Shown piece after piece: positions 45,497 to 52,587 of a stretch of DNA of 52,587 bases (positions are counted from its first letter, which is position 1; each line of letters opens with the position of its first letter). The stretch comes from Paludibacteraceae bacterium. Its GTDB lineage: Bacteria; Bacteroidota; Bacteroidia; Bacteroidales; Paludibacteraceae. Position numbers and translations under genes: made by a program. Where the stretch lies: the NCBI GenBank assembly GCA_018433525.1, contig JAHDRA010000012.1:1-52587 (forward strand). Reading direction: 5' to 3'. The notes under the pieces are model-generated. The model worked only from the letters and a program-made list of their open reading frames with translations, was not told the DNA's origin and searched no databases.

Positions 45497-46018
45497 ATGA
45501 GAAAATTTTTTCGAAACACAGGAAGCTCGATTACAAAATTAATCGATTTTTTTTACCCGCCTTTCCGTAAATTCATGCCTTTACAGTTTTTTCGCTATGG
45601 AGTATCCGGAGCTGCAAACATGGTTTTCGACTGGGTATTGTATTTTGTAGTTTACAATTTCGTACTTCGCCATCAAATGCTTCACTTGGGTTTTATAACC
45701 ATGAGTTCGCATATTGCGGCACTTGCTCTGACATTTCCTGTTTCGTTCATGACGGGTTTCCTTTTGCAAAAATACGTAACTTTTTCTGCTTCCTATCTGC
45801 GAGGTCATGTTCAGCTTCGCCGGTATTTGTTGGTCGTCATTATAAATCTGGGCTTGAATTATGCCGGTTTGAAGTTTTTTGTCGAAATTGCCCATTTCTA
45901 CCCTACTCCTTCTAAAATGCTTACCACAATTATAACAACACTTTTCAGCTATTTTGCGCAGAAGAAATTCACTTTCAAAACCGCTTCTCTCTCTTTGAAC
46001 AAAGAGTCGAATCATTAA
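45497..46018 (+). CDS. GtrA-family membrane protein
   Basis: I start at ATG 45497 (MRKFFRNTGSSITKLIDFF) rather than the TTG at 45488. It has four membrane helices and the GtrA pattern FFRYGVSGAANMVFDWVLYFV, with a lysine-rich end after LFSYFAQKKFTFK. The family is thought to move lipid-linked sugars or anchor glycosyltransferases in cell-surface polysaccharide synthesis. The flippase-like gene follows 24 bases later and is likely co-transcribed. Confidence 0.88.
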   Translation: MRKFFRNTGSSITKLIDFFYPPFRKFMPLQFFRYGVSGAANMVFDWVLYFVVYNFVLRHQMLHLGFITMSSHIAALALTFPVSFMTGFLLQKYVTFSASYLRGHVQLRRYLLVVIINLGLNYAGLKFFVEIAHFYPTPSKMLTTIITTLFSYFAQKKFTFKTASLSLNKESNH

Positions 46019-46042
46019 AACAACATTTTCTTGTTTCAACCT

Positions 46043-47044
46043 ATGAAAAACATGGCTGTAACCACTAAAATGACAACCGACAAATCGAAGTTGTGGAACA
46101 TTTTCAAGTGGAGTTGCCTGACGGCAGCATTCCTTTTTTTGGGTTACCGGCTGATTTGCTTTCAACATTACGGGCGATTGCTTTCTCAATTCAAAGAAAT
46201 ATCATTTTGGAAAACTTGGTATTTGTGGGGTGTAATTTTGTTGTTGCCTGCCAATTGGCTATTGGAATCGGTAAAATGGCAACGGTTAGTGAGAAATTCG
46301 GAAAAAATAAATATGGCTTTGGCTTTTCAGAGTGTTATGGCGGGATTTCTTACTGCCTTCTTCACCCCGAATCGTGTGGGAGAACTGGCCGGCAGAATTG
46401 CCTACCTGCAGCCCGAAAACAGGAAAGCAGGAATAACATTAAGTTTTGTTAACAGTATTACGCAAAACATCATAATGGCTATTTGCGGTATTCCGGCGGC
46501 CATTTTATTTTTTTTGAGTAATAAAAACTCTGAATTTGCAGGAGAGAATAATTTTTTCGGATATTTTCTGATAGTTTGCGGAATTTTGTTGTTATTGAGT
46601 GGAATTTATTTTTCTCTGCCCCCATTGGTTGGGCGAATAAAACAAAAAAAGTTGTCAGCAAAATGGATAAATTTTATTGCTTGTCTGGCCGATTATTCTC
46701 TTGCCGATTTATTAAAAATTCTGCTACTTTCTTTTTTAAGATATTTGGTTTTCTCTTTTCAGTTTTATCTGATGTTGCGATTTTTTGGCGTAGAAATCAA
46801 CGGTTTGGCTGCGGCAATAGCTATTCCCACTACTTACTTGTTTGTAACTTTTACTCCTTCTATGGCTTTTTCAGAAGCTGCCATCCGAAGCTCCTATTCG
46901 GTTTTGGTTATCGGCGCCTTCTCAGGTCAAACGGTTCAAATTATTCTGGCAAGTACTTTTATATGGGTCATTAATTTTGTAATTCCCATGTTTGTAGGGT
47001 CTTTCGTAATGATGCAAACGCATCCGCTGAGATCGAACAAATAA
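46043..47044 (+). CDS. flippase-like membrane protein (LPG synthase TM family)
   Basis: About 330 residues from ATG 46043 (TTG 46031 is an in-frame alternative), with eight or so membrane helices. TPNRVGELAGRIAYL and TPSMAFSEAAIRSSY match the paired motifs of the lysylphosphatidylglycerol synthase transmembrane (UPF0104) family. These act as lipid flippases or synthases. It follows the GtrA gene; together they suggest modification or export of lipid-linked sugars, which is inference. Confidence 0.8.
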   Translation: MKNMAVTTKMTTDKSKLWNIFKWSCLTAAFLFLGYRLICFQHYGRLLSQFKEISFWKTWYLWGVILLLPANWLLESVKWQRLVRNSEKINMALAFQSVMAGFLTAFFTPNRVGELAGRIAYLQPENRKAGITLSFVNSITQNIIMAICGIPAAILFFLSNKNSEFAGENNFFGYFLIVCGILLLLSGIYFSLPPLVGRIKQKKLSAKWINFIACLADYSLADLLKILLLSFLRYLVFSFQFYLMLRFFGVEINGLAAAIAIPTTYLFVTFTPSMAFSEAAIRSSYSVLVIGAFSGQTVQIILASTFIWVINFVIPMFVGSFVMMQTHPLRSNK

Positions 47045-47053
47045 ATTTTTACG

Positions 47054-47902
47054 TCATTTTTTCTCGAGTTCCAAATCTATTCTTCCCAGATAAAGTCCGC
47101 TTTTCCCCATCTGTGCCAATACAACAGGTTTACCGGCTGCATTTTTTAAGTTGGTTTGAGTAATAATTTGATGAGAATGACCTCCAATCATCACATCAAT
47201 ATACCTGGTTTTACGTATTATATCGTAGTCGGTCAGGGTTTGCTTCAGCGTGTCGGCACCCAAATGCGACAGGCAAATAATCAAATCGCACTTTTCGCTT
47301 CTTTTTAAAAAGTTGGAGATATTGATAGCCGTTTCCACAGGATCGATGTAATTCATTTTCTTGTAGTTATTCGTGAAAATCAGACCTTTTGGATTGACAT
47401 TCAAAGCCATTACTCCGATTTTCAAACCAGCTTTGCGAATAATGAGGTAAGGTTTTACCAAAGTTGCCATTGCAGTGCTGTCCATCTGATAATTGGAAGT
47501 TAATATGGGAAATTGAGCGTTTTTCAACACCGTTGCCATAGTGTCCAACCCATTGTCGAATTCGTGATTCCCCAAAGTTACAGCATCGTATTTCATTTTG
47601 TTCATCCCATCCACCTCTATTCTGCCATTGTAAAAATTAAAATAAGGCGTTCCCTGCCAAAAATCGCCGGCATCGAACAACAACACATTTTTATTTTGTT
47701 GCCGGATTTGTTCAATTATTCCCATTCGACGAGCATAACCGCCTTTATCGGAAACAGGAAGATTTGATTTTTCCGTCGGCTCTATCTGACTGTGGGTGTC
47801 GTTTGTGTGGAGAATGGTCAACTTTATTCTTTCTCCTCCATAAAGAATACTGTTGAACGCCAACAAAAAAACAAGAATCGCAGTATTTTGGATAGTTTTC
47901 AT
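47054..47902 (-). CDS. secreted metallophosphatase, UshA N-terminal half
   Basis: A signal peptide (to about residue 22) precedes a calcineurin-like dimetal phosphoesterase domain with all metal motifs: ILHTNDTHSQ, DAGDFWQGTP, TLGNHEFDNG, CLSHLGAD and IGGHSHQ. It ends after 282 residues, lacking the C-terminal nucleotide-recognition domain, which is encoded by the separate gene 12 bases upstream. Together they make a two-gene version of 5'-nucleotidase/UshA, acting in the periplasm on nucleotides or related phosphate esters. Confidence 0.88.
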   Translation of the reverse strand: MKTIQNTAILVFLLAFNSILYGGERIKLTILHTNDTHSQIEPTEKSNLPVSDKGGYARRMGIIEQIRQQNKNVLLFDAGDFWQGTPYFNFYNGRIEVDGMNKMKYDAVTLGNHEFDNGLDTMATVLKNAQFPILTSNYQMDSTAMATLVKPYLIIRKAGLKIGVMALNVNPKGLIFTNNYKKMNYIDPVETAINISNFLKRSEKCDLIICLSHLGADTLKQTLTDYDIIRKTRYIDVMIGGHSHQIITQTNLKNAAGKPVVLAQMGKSGLYLGRIDLELEKK

Positions 47903-47914
47903 AAAAAATAGTTT

Positions 47915-48670
47915 TTAGTTTTCCATACTTATTCTGCCATCAATTTTGGATTGTATAACATGTCCCTTCAAAGTTTCATTCCGAATGAAATCGATAAGGA
48001 CATTTCGAAGTTTTAATCCGGTACCTGAAATTTTTTCATATTCTGATAAAGCCGTCATTTGGTCATTCCCTTCGGCGAGATAATCACTGGTAGCTACGGT
48101 ATAAATTTTTTCCGGGTCAATCGGATGTGTACCGACCAGAATTTGGGTGGCTTTGCCGTTTTTTATTTTCATCGAGATACCGGAAACTCCCTCTCCTCCG
48201 ACAGAAGCAAAAAATTGGAAAAGTTGAATTAACTTATCTCCTCTGACCCAAAGAATTACCAACTCATTTTCAAAAGGCATTAATTCGTAGATATTGCGAA
48301 TGGTAATATTACCGGCAGGAATTTCAGTTCGTAATCCGCCAAGATTTACCACAGACACATCTACCTCTTGATGTAAAAAATCCGAAGCTGCACGACGAAA
48401 CACATCGGCACAAAAATTTGAAAGTGGACTTTCTGGTGCAAAACTTCTCATATTTTCTGCTGAATAGCCAATTACAACAGCCATTTCAGCATCAATTCTC
48501 TCTTTCACCGGTTGAAGAGCAGCCTCATATTCTTTGTCGGCAAACTTTTCAGTAGTACTGTCGATAGGTATTTTTACTGATGTTGCTTCCACTACCTGCC
48601 ACGTTTTGGGGCTGCAAGAGTAAAACAAGATATTAAACAGCACAAATAAAGTACAAAAATTAACTTTCAT
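47915..48670 (-). CDS. 5'-nucleotidase C-terminal domain lipoprotein
   Basis: A 251-residue lipoprotein (lipobox LFYSC, lipidated Cys near 19) holding only the UshA substrate-binding domain: SPLSNFCADVFRRAASDF, VSVVNLGGLRTEIPAGNIT, YELMPFENELVILWV and ATSDYLAEGNDQM. The metal domain is the next gene. The ATG (48670-48668) and the following AAA codon lie inside the right end of copy C of the 99-bp repeat, so that repeat forms the 5' leader. Confidence 0.88.
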   Translation of the reverse strand: MKVNFCTLFVLFNILFYSCSPKTWQVVEATSVKIPIDSTTEKFADKEYEAALQPVKERIDAEMAVVIGYSAENMRSFAPESPLSNFCADVFRRAASDFLHQEVDVSVVNLGGLRTEIPAGNITIRNIYELMPFENELVILWVRGDKLIQLFQFFASVGGEGVSGISMKIKNGKATQILVGTHPIDPEKIYTVATSDYLAEGNDQMTALSEYEKISGTGLKLRNVLIDFIRNETLKGHVIQSKIDGRISMEN

Positions 48671-48763
48671 CAGAATATAATTTATTTTTTAAAGGTCTGA
48701 TGAAACCCACCTGTATGAATATTATATTCATTCGTAGTTGTGTACGCAATACATGGGGGTTTC
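48665..48763 (-). repeat. 99-bp dispersed repeat, copy C (inverted)
   Basis: Reverse complement of copies A and B, the same 99-base length, differing from B at about eight positions. The outer arms are weakened (GAAACCCCCATGT and ACAGGTGGGTTTC) but the inner CATCAGA / TCTGATG pair is intact. Its last bases, CTGATGAAA, include the start codon of the nucleotidase-domain gene. Confidence 0.9.
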
Positions 48764-48825
48764 ATAATAATAGATTGATTTCAAAATCTCTTTTCTCTCG
48801 TGTTTTTGCATGCAAATTATAAATT

Positions 48826-49890
48826 TTATTCCAATTTTGCTCTTAAATATTGTTGTGGCCATTTTGAGTTTTCTTTTACATGCCGAGCACAATGAAGAGC
48901 AAAATAGGGATTTCGCAGTAATTCTCTTCCCAAAAGCACTATATCGGCTTTTTCGGTTCGTAGAATATCTTGTATTTCTTCAGGCTTGGTAATTAATCCA
49001 ACTGCTGCCGTAAGAATGCCTGTTTTACGGATTTGTTCCGAAAATGGGACCTGATAACAAGGAGCTAAGGGAATATGCACATTTGGTAAAATTCCGCCCG
49101 ACGAACAATCAATTAAGTCTACTCCTTCCAGATAAAGAATTTTAGCCAACTCAACCGTATCTTCCAAACGCCATCCTTGATCAGTCCAATCGGTAGCTGA
49201 AAGCCTCACAAAAAGGGGCAATCTTTCAGGCCAAACGGTTTGAACGGCGGAAACAATTTCCTGTAACAAACGTATGCGTCCTTTAAAAGAACCGCCGTAT
49301 TCATCTTTCCTAAAATTACTGATTGGCGAAAGAAATTCATGAATAAGGTACCCATGTGCAGCATGAATTTCAAGAACATCGAATCCAGCTTGAAACGCCC
49401 TCAGTGCTGCATCTTTGAACTGATTAACTACCTTTTTTATTTCAGACTTGGTCAATTCATGTGGAGGAATTTCTTCAGGACGAAAAGGAATAGCAGAAGG
49501 AGCAATCGTTTGCCAGCCGCCCTCTTCATTGGTGAGCTGTTTTTCACCTTTGAAAGGAGAAGAACGAGAGCCTTTTCTTCCGGCATGGGCAATTTGAATC
49601 CCTGCTTTTGAATCCTGTTGATGAATAAAATCAACTATTTTCTTCAATGGTTCGATTTGTTCATCTTTCCACAATCCCAAATCTTCGGGCGAAATACGGC
49701 CAACAGGACTAACTCCCGTTGCTTCAAAAATTATTAAAGCTATTCCTCCTACACCTCTCGTTCCATAATGAACCAGATGCCAATCGTTTGCCAATCCATC
49801 TTGCGCAGAAAATTGGCACATGGGTGACATGCCCAGACGATTTTTTAAAGTTATATCCTTTATGCGAAATGGTTGAAAAATTTGCAACAT
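48826..49890 (-). CDS. NADH:flavin oxidoreductase, YqjM-type Old Yellow Enzyme
   Basis: A 354-residue FMN TIM barrel that reduces activated C=C bonds using NAD(P)H. The N-terminal LKNRLGMSPMCQFSA has the redox-tuning cysteine (C25) that defines the YqjM/NamA class, and HAAHGYLIHEFLSP carries the substrate-binding residues; AVGLITKPEEIQDIL, LLGRELLRNPYF complete the fold. The physiological substrate is not known. It is monocistronic in appearance. Confidence 0.9.
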   Translation of the reverse strand: MLQIFQPFRIKDITLKNRLGMSPMCQFSAQDGLANDWHLVHYGTRGVGGIALIIFEATGVSPVGRISPEDLGLWKDEQIEPLKKIVDFIHQQDSKAGIQIAHAGRKGSRSSPFKGEKQLTNEEGGWQTIAPSAIPFRPEEIPPHELTKSEIKKVVNQFKDAALRAFQAGFDVLEIHAAHGYLIHEFLSPISNFRKDEYGGSFKGRIRLLQEIVSAVQTVWPERLPLFVRLSATDWTDQGWRLEDTVELAKILYLEGVDLIDCSSGGILPNVHIPLAPCYQVPFSEQIRKTGILTAAVGLITKPEEIQDILRTEKADIVLLGRELLRNPYFALHCARHVKENSKWPQQYLRAKLE

Positions 49891-50097
49891 AACACAAATA
49901 ATTATATCTTAGTTTGCTTTTTGAATAGGAAACAGTAAAAGATTAACAATTGTTTTATACAAAACAACAAAAAAACATCGAATTGGTAAAAAAATTCGTA
50001 TTTTTTATATATCGTATCAGAAAAACTTTTCGAAATATTTAGCAAAAATTACAAAGACAAAAAACACTCCATAAAAACTAAATTTACAAAAAACATT

Positions 50098-50105
50098 TAT
50101 CTTTG
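50098..50105 (+). promoter_or_regulatory. -7 element of rpoN
   Basis: TATCTTTG followed by C, 22 bases before the rpoN ATG, fits TAnnTTTG well and gives a very short leader. The -33 region is A-rich without a clear TTTG. Confidence 0.55.
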
Positions 50106-50127
50106 CATAAACTCAATCATTATTTCA

Positions 50128-51600
50128 ATGCTTAAACAACAATTACAACAAAAACTTCAACAAAAACTTTCACCGGCACAAATTCAAGTAATAAAAATGC
50201 TTGAGATTCCTACTTTGGAACTTGAAGAACGTATTCGTCAGGAATTGGAAGAAAATCCAGTTTTGGAAATAGGCTTAGAACCCGAAGAAGAAAAAAAGGA
50301 ATTGGATGACTTTGGTGAAGATTACGAAGAAACAGGAAATGACGAGGGAGAAAGCAACGATGAAATTGATTTTGAAGAATATATGTCGGATGATGACATA
50401 CCCGATTACAAGTTAAAGGCAAACAACACTTCAAAAGACGACAAATACGAAGAAATTCCTTTCTCCGCCGGGTCCACTTTTCATGATTTCTTAATGGAAC
50501 AGTTGAATCTTGTTCCGCTTTCGGAAAGGGACAGGGCTTTGGCAGAGTTTGTCATAGGCAATATTGATGAAGAAGGTTATTTGCGTAGAACACCTGAAGC
50601 ATTGGCAGATGATGTAGCCTTTCAGGCCAATATGGACACTAATGTAAAGGAAATAGAAAAAATCGTTAAAATTATTCAACAGTTTGATCCTCCGGGCGTA
50701 GGAGCTTCCTCTTTACAGGAATGTCTGTTACTACAGTTGGAAAAGAAAAGAAACGAGAAGGAAATTGAAATACCAAAACGCATAATTCAAGACTATTTTG
50801 AAGAATTTTCAAAAAAGCATTACGATAAAATTATAAACGGCCTCGAAATTGACGGTAATACACTAAAGAATGCCATAAACGAAATTATTCGTCTGAATCC
50901 GAAACCCGGCAATGCATGGAGCGGAAACATCTTGGAAAAAAACATGTCGATTATTGTACCTGACTTTATTGTGGAAAATAACGATGGTGAACTAACCGTA
51001 CATTTAAACAACAGCAATATTCCCTATTTGCGAGTCAATGCTGCTTATTCCGAAATGTTTCAGGATTATACTTCCAACAAGGAAAATCAGACACCTCAGA
51101 TGAAAGAAGCTATTCTGTTTGTCAAACAAAAAATCGATTCTGCACGTTGGTTTATTGATGCCATAAAACAGAGGCAGCAGACATTATTGACTACCATGAC
51201 TGCCATTGTCGAATTTCAAAAAGATTTTTTCATCGAAGGAGATGAAATTTATCTAAAACCAATGATACTTAAAAATATAGCCGACAGAACCGGCTATGAC
51301 ATTTCTACTATTTCCAGAGTAAGCAACAATAAATATGTGCAAACAGAATTTGGAGTTTTTCCTCTGAAATATTTCTTTTCTGAAGCCATGACCAACGATG
51401 CCGGAGAAGAAATTTCGACTCGAGAAATAAAAAAAATTCTTCAGGAATGCGTTGATAACGAAGATAAACGACATCCATTAAATGATGAAATGCTGGCTGA
51501 AGTATTAAAACAAAAGGGCTACTTAATAGCCCGGCGTACGGTTGCTAAATATCGTGAGCAACTAAATATTCCGGTGGCTCGATTAAGAAAAGAAATATGA
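50128..51600 (+). CDS. rpoN: RNA polymerase sigma-54 factor
   Basis: Sigma factor that needs AAA+ activators. Region I is the Gln-rich start (LKQQLQQKLQQKLSPAQIQ, IRQELEENPVLE); an acidic region II (about 50-100) follows; the core-binding and DNA-binding region III ends with the RpoN box ARRTVAKYREQLNIP at the extreme C-terminus. 490 residues is typical. The PAP2-like gene follows 38 bases later and may share the transcript. Confidence 0.96.
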   Translation: MLKQQLQQKLQQKLSPAQIQVIKMLEIPTLELEERIRQELEENPVLEIGLEPEEEKKELDDFGEDYEETGNDEGESNDEIDFEEYMSDDDIPDYKLKANNTSKDDKYEEIPFSAGSTFHDFLMEQLNLVPLSERDRALAEFVIGNIDEEGYLRRTPEALADDVAFQANMDTNVKEIEKIVKIIQQFDPPGVGASSLQECLLLQLEKKRNEKEIEIPKRIIQDYFEEFSKKHYDKIINGLEIDGNTLKNAINEIIRLNPKPGNAWSGNILEKNMSIIVPDFIVENNDGELTVHLNNSNIPYLRVNAAYSEMFQDYTSNKENQTPQMKEAILFVKQKIDSARWFIDAIKQRQQTLLTTMTAIVEFQKDFFIEGDEIYLKPMILKNIADRTGYDISTISRVSNNKYVQTEFGVFPLKYFFSEAMTNDAGEEISTREIKKILQECVDNEDKRHPLNDEMLAEVLKQKGYLIARRTVAKYREQLNIPVARLRKEI

Positions 51601-51638
51601 ATTTAAAGATTTGTCGTTTTTAAAAAAATATAACATTT

Positions 51639-52244
51639 ATGAAAATCCTCTATAAAATTATTTCGATTATTTTACAGCCTATATTGTTGCCAACTTATGG
51701 CATATTGCTGCTGATACAAATTCCCGTTTTTGCAAACCTTCCGATGCAGTGGAAAGCCATTGCTGTTGGAGGAACATTTTTGTTCACCGCTTTGTTGCCG
51801 TCTATACCTGTTGTTATAATGTACTTTAGGAAGGAAGTGAGCGATTTGTTTATTTCCAATCGCGAAGAAAGAACCCTACCTTATCTGTTTTCCTTTTTGG
51901 CTTATGTGTTCTGGACGCTTTTCCTGGTACGTACCATGCACTTGCCAATGTTTATTGGCGGATTGGGCATTGGGTCTTCCATATCCATTCTTCTTATTAC
52001 TTTTATCAATGTCAAGTGGAAAATCAGTGCTCATCTGGCAAGTTTGGGAGGTTTGGCCGGAGGAATATTCGGAATTTGTTACCGATATTCCATAAATCCT
52101 CTTTGGCTTTTTATTCTTATACTGCTTTTGGCAGCGCTTTCTGCAATTTCACGTGTTGCTCTCAAGGCTCACACTCCAATGCAAACCATAGCCGGTTTTG
52201 CTTTGGGTTTTTTATGCGTTTTTTTACCTGTTTTACTGCTTTAA
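51639..52244 (+). CDS. PAP2-like membrane protein
   Basis: A 201-residue protein with about six membrane helices. NVKWKISAHLASLGG and SRVALKAHTPMQTIAGFALG recall the KxxSAH and SRxxxxxHxxxQxxxG motifs of PAP2-type lipid phosphatases, but the first motif (KxxxxxxRP) is absent, so activity is uncertain. The family is common in Bacteroidetes after rpoN. It could dephosphorylate undecaprenyl or phosphatidyl substrates; this is not proven by sequence. Confidence 0.65.
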   Translation: MKILYKIISIILQPILLPTYGILLLIQIPVFANLPMQWKAIAVGGTFLFTALLPSIPVVIMYFRKEVSDLFISNREERTLPYLFSFLAYVFWTLFLVRTMHLPMFIGGLGIGSSISILLITFINVKWKISAHLASLGGLAGGIFGICYRYSINPLWLFILILLLAALSAISRVALKAHTPMQTIAGFALGFLCVFLPVLLL

Positions 52245-52266
52245 AAAAATCTTCTTTGCAGGTTAA

Positions 52267-52587
52267 CTAAAATTCTATCGCAACAATAGATCTGAAAGAA
52301 CGTCCCGGCATGGGAAAACCTCGAACAATTTCATAATTTTTGTCGAGAAAATTGTTTATTTCCAGCTTGAAGAAGCAGGAATAAGATGATTTTTTAAAAC
52401 TTCGTGAAAGCGACAAATTATGATCGGCATAACCCGGCAAACGGTTGGAAGCATAATTTTGAAACAAGGTATACCGATGCCCTAACCAGATAAATGAATA
52501 AGAAAGATTAACCCAAGGCATTTCCAAAGCAGCTTTTCCGGAACCGGAAATTCTTGGCGTATACGGAATTTGATGCAGGTAATCTTC
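52267..52587 (-). CDS. TonB-dependent receptor, C-terminal end (partial)
   Basis: The frame runs off the right edge of the window, so only the last 106 residues are seen. They show alternating beta-strand residues and the barrel end FFKLEINNFLDKNYEIVRGF followed by PMPGRSFR and the terminal aromatic AIEF, as in TonB-dependent outer membrane transporters. The strand pattern resembles the cobalamin (BtuB-like) group, but substrate cannot be assigned from this part alone. Confidence 0.8.
   Translation of the reverse strand, partial: EDYLHQIPYTPRISGSGKAALEMPWVNLSYSFIWLGHRYTLFQNYASNRLPGYADHNLSLSRSFKKSSYSCFFKLEINNFLDKNYEIVRGFPMPGRSFRSIVAIEF

Noticed and set aside
1..52587. CRISPR arrays, tRNA and rRNA genes
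   Set aside because: No regularly spaced direct repeats, cloverleaf-like segments with CCA-adjacent arms, or rRNA-like conserved blocks were seen in the intergenic regions.

Overview
The window looks like a chromosome segment from an anaerobic, saccharolytic member of the Bacteroidetes, most likely order Bacteroidales. The evidence is: AT-rich DNA; promoters of the Bacteroidetes form (TAnnTTTG, sometimes with TTTG or TTG about 19-20 bases upstream); a type IX secretion sorting domain on a secreted amylase and a second, decayed one; a TonB-dependent receptor at the right edge; SPII lipoproteins; an RpoN gene; and a monomeric group-B-like [FeFe] hydrogenase.

Layout. (1) 1-9.1 kb is a carbohydrate-degradation block on the minus strand: a GH13 enzyme, a GH37 trehalase-like lipoprotein and a GH140-like (DUF4038) protein packed as an operon, then a GH43-CBM6 protein and a GH51-type arabinofuranosidase. 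No susC/susD pair or regulator is in view. Three transposase remnants surround or interrupt the block. (2) 9.7-12.5 kb is a large secreted GH13 amylase on the plus strand. (3) 12.8-39.9 kb is mainly housekeeping: dnaX, fabH-rpmF-yceD, a sensor kinase divergent from the hydrogenase, prfA, pyrF, an OmpA-family porin, pdxH, era, rplM-rpsI-rpsB-tsf, a PlsC-type acyltransferase, an MsbA-like exporter, purB, psd-mazG-deoC, a polyprenyl synthase and polA. (4) 40.0-43.5 kb is a markedly AT-richer accessory patch. It holds a decayed T9SS sorting domain, a TPR lipoprotein-like or secreted protein, a 140-bp imperfect palindrome, a frameshifted DUF805 membrane protein, a large protein with two lipoyl-like folds and a GIY-YIG domain, and a 78-bp perfect inverted repeat. 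(5) 43.5-52.6 kb returns to core genes: corA, ksgA, a GtrA protein, a flippase-like membrane protein, a split UshA-like pair, an Old Yellow Enzyme, rpoN, a PAP2-like membrane protein and the end of a TonB-dependent receptor.

The two most unusual things are a 99-bp dispersed repeat present three times (12.6, 14.8 and 48.7 kb; 91-94 of 99 bases shared), one copy of which supplies the start codon of a nucleotidase-like gene, and the accessory patch at 40-43.5 kb. All family assignments are from reading motifs by eye; no database search was run.
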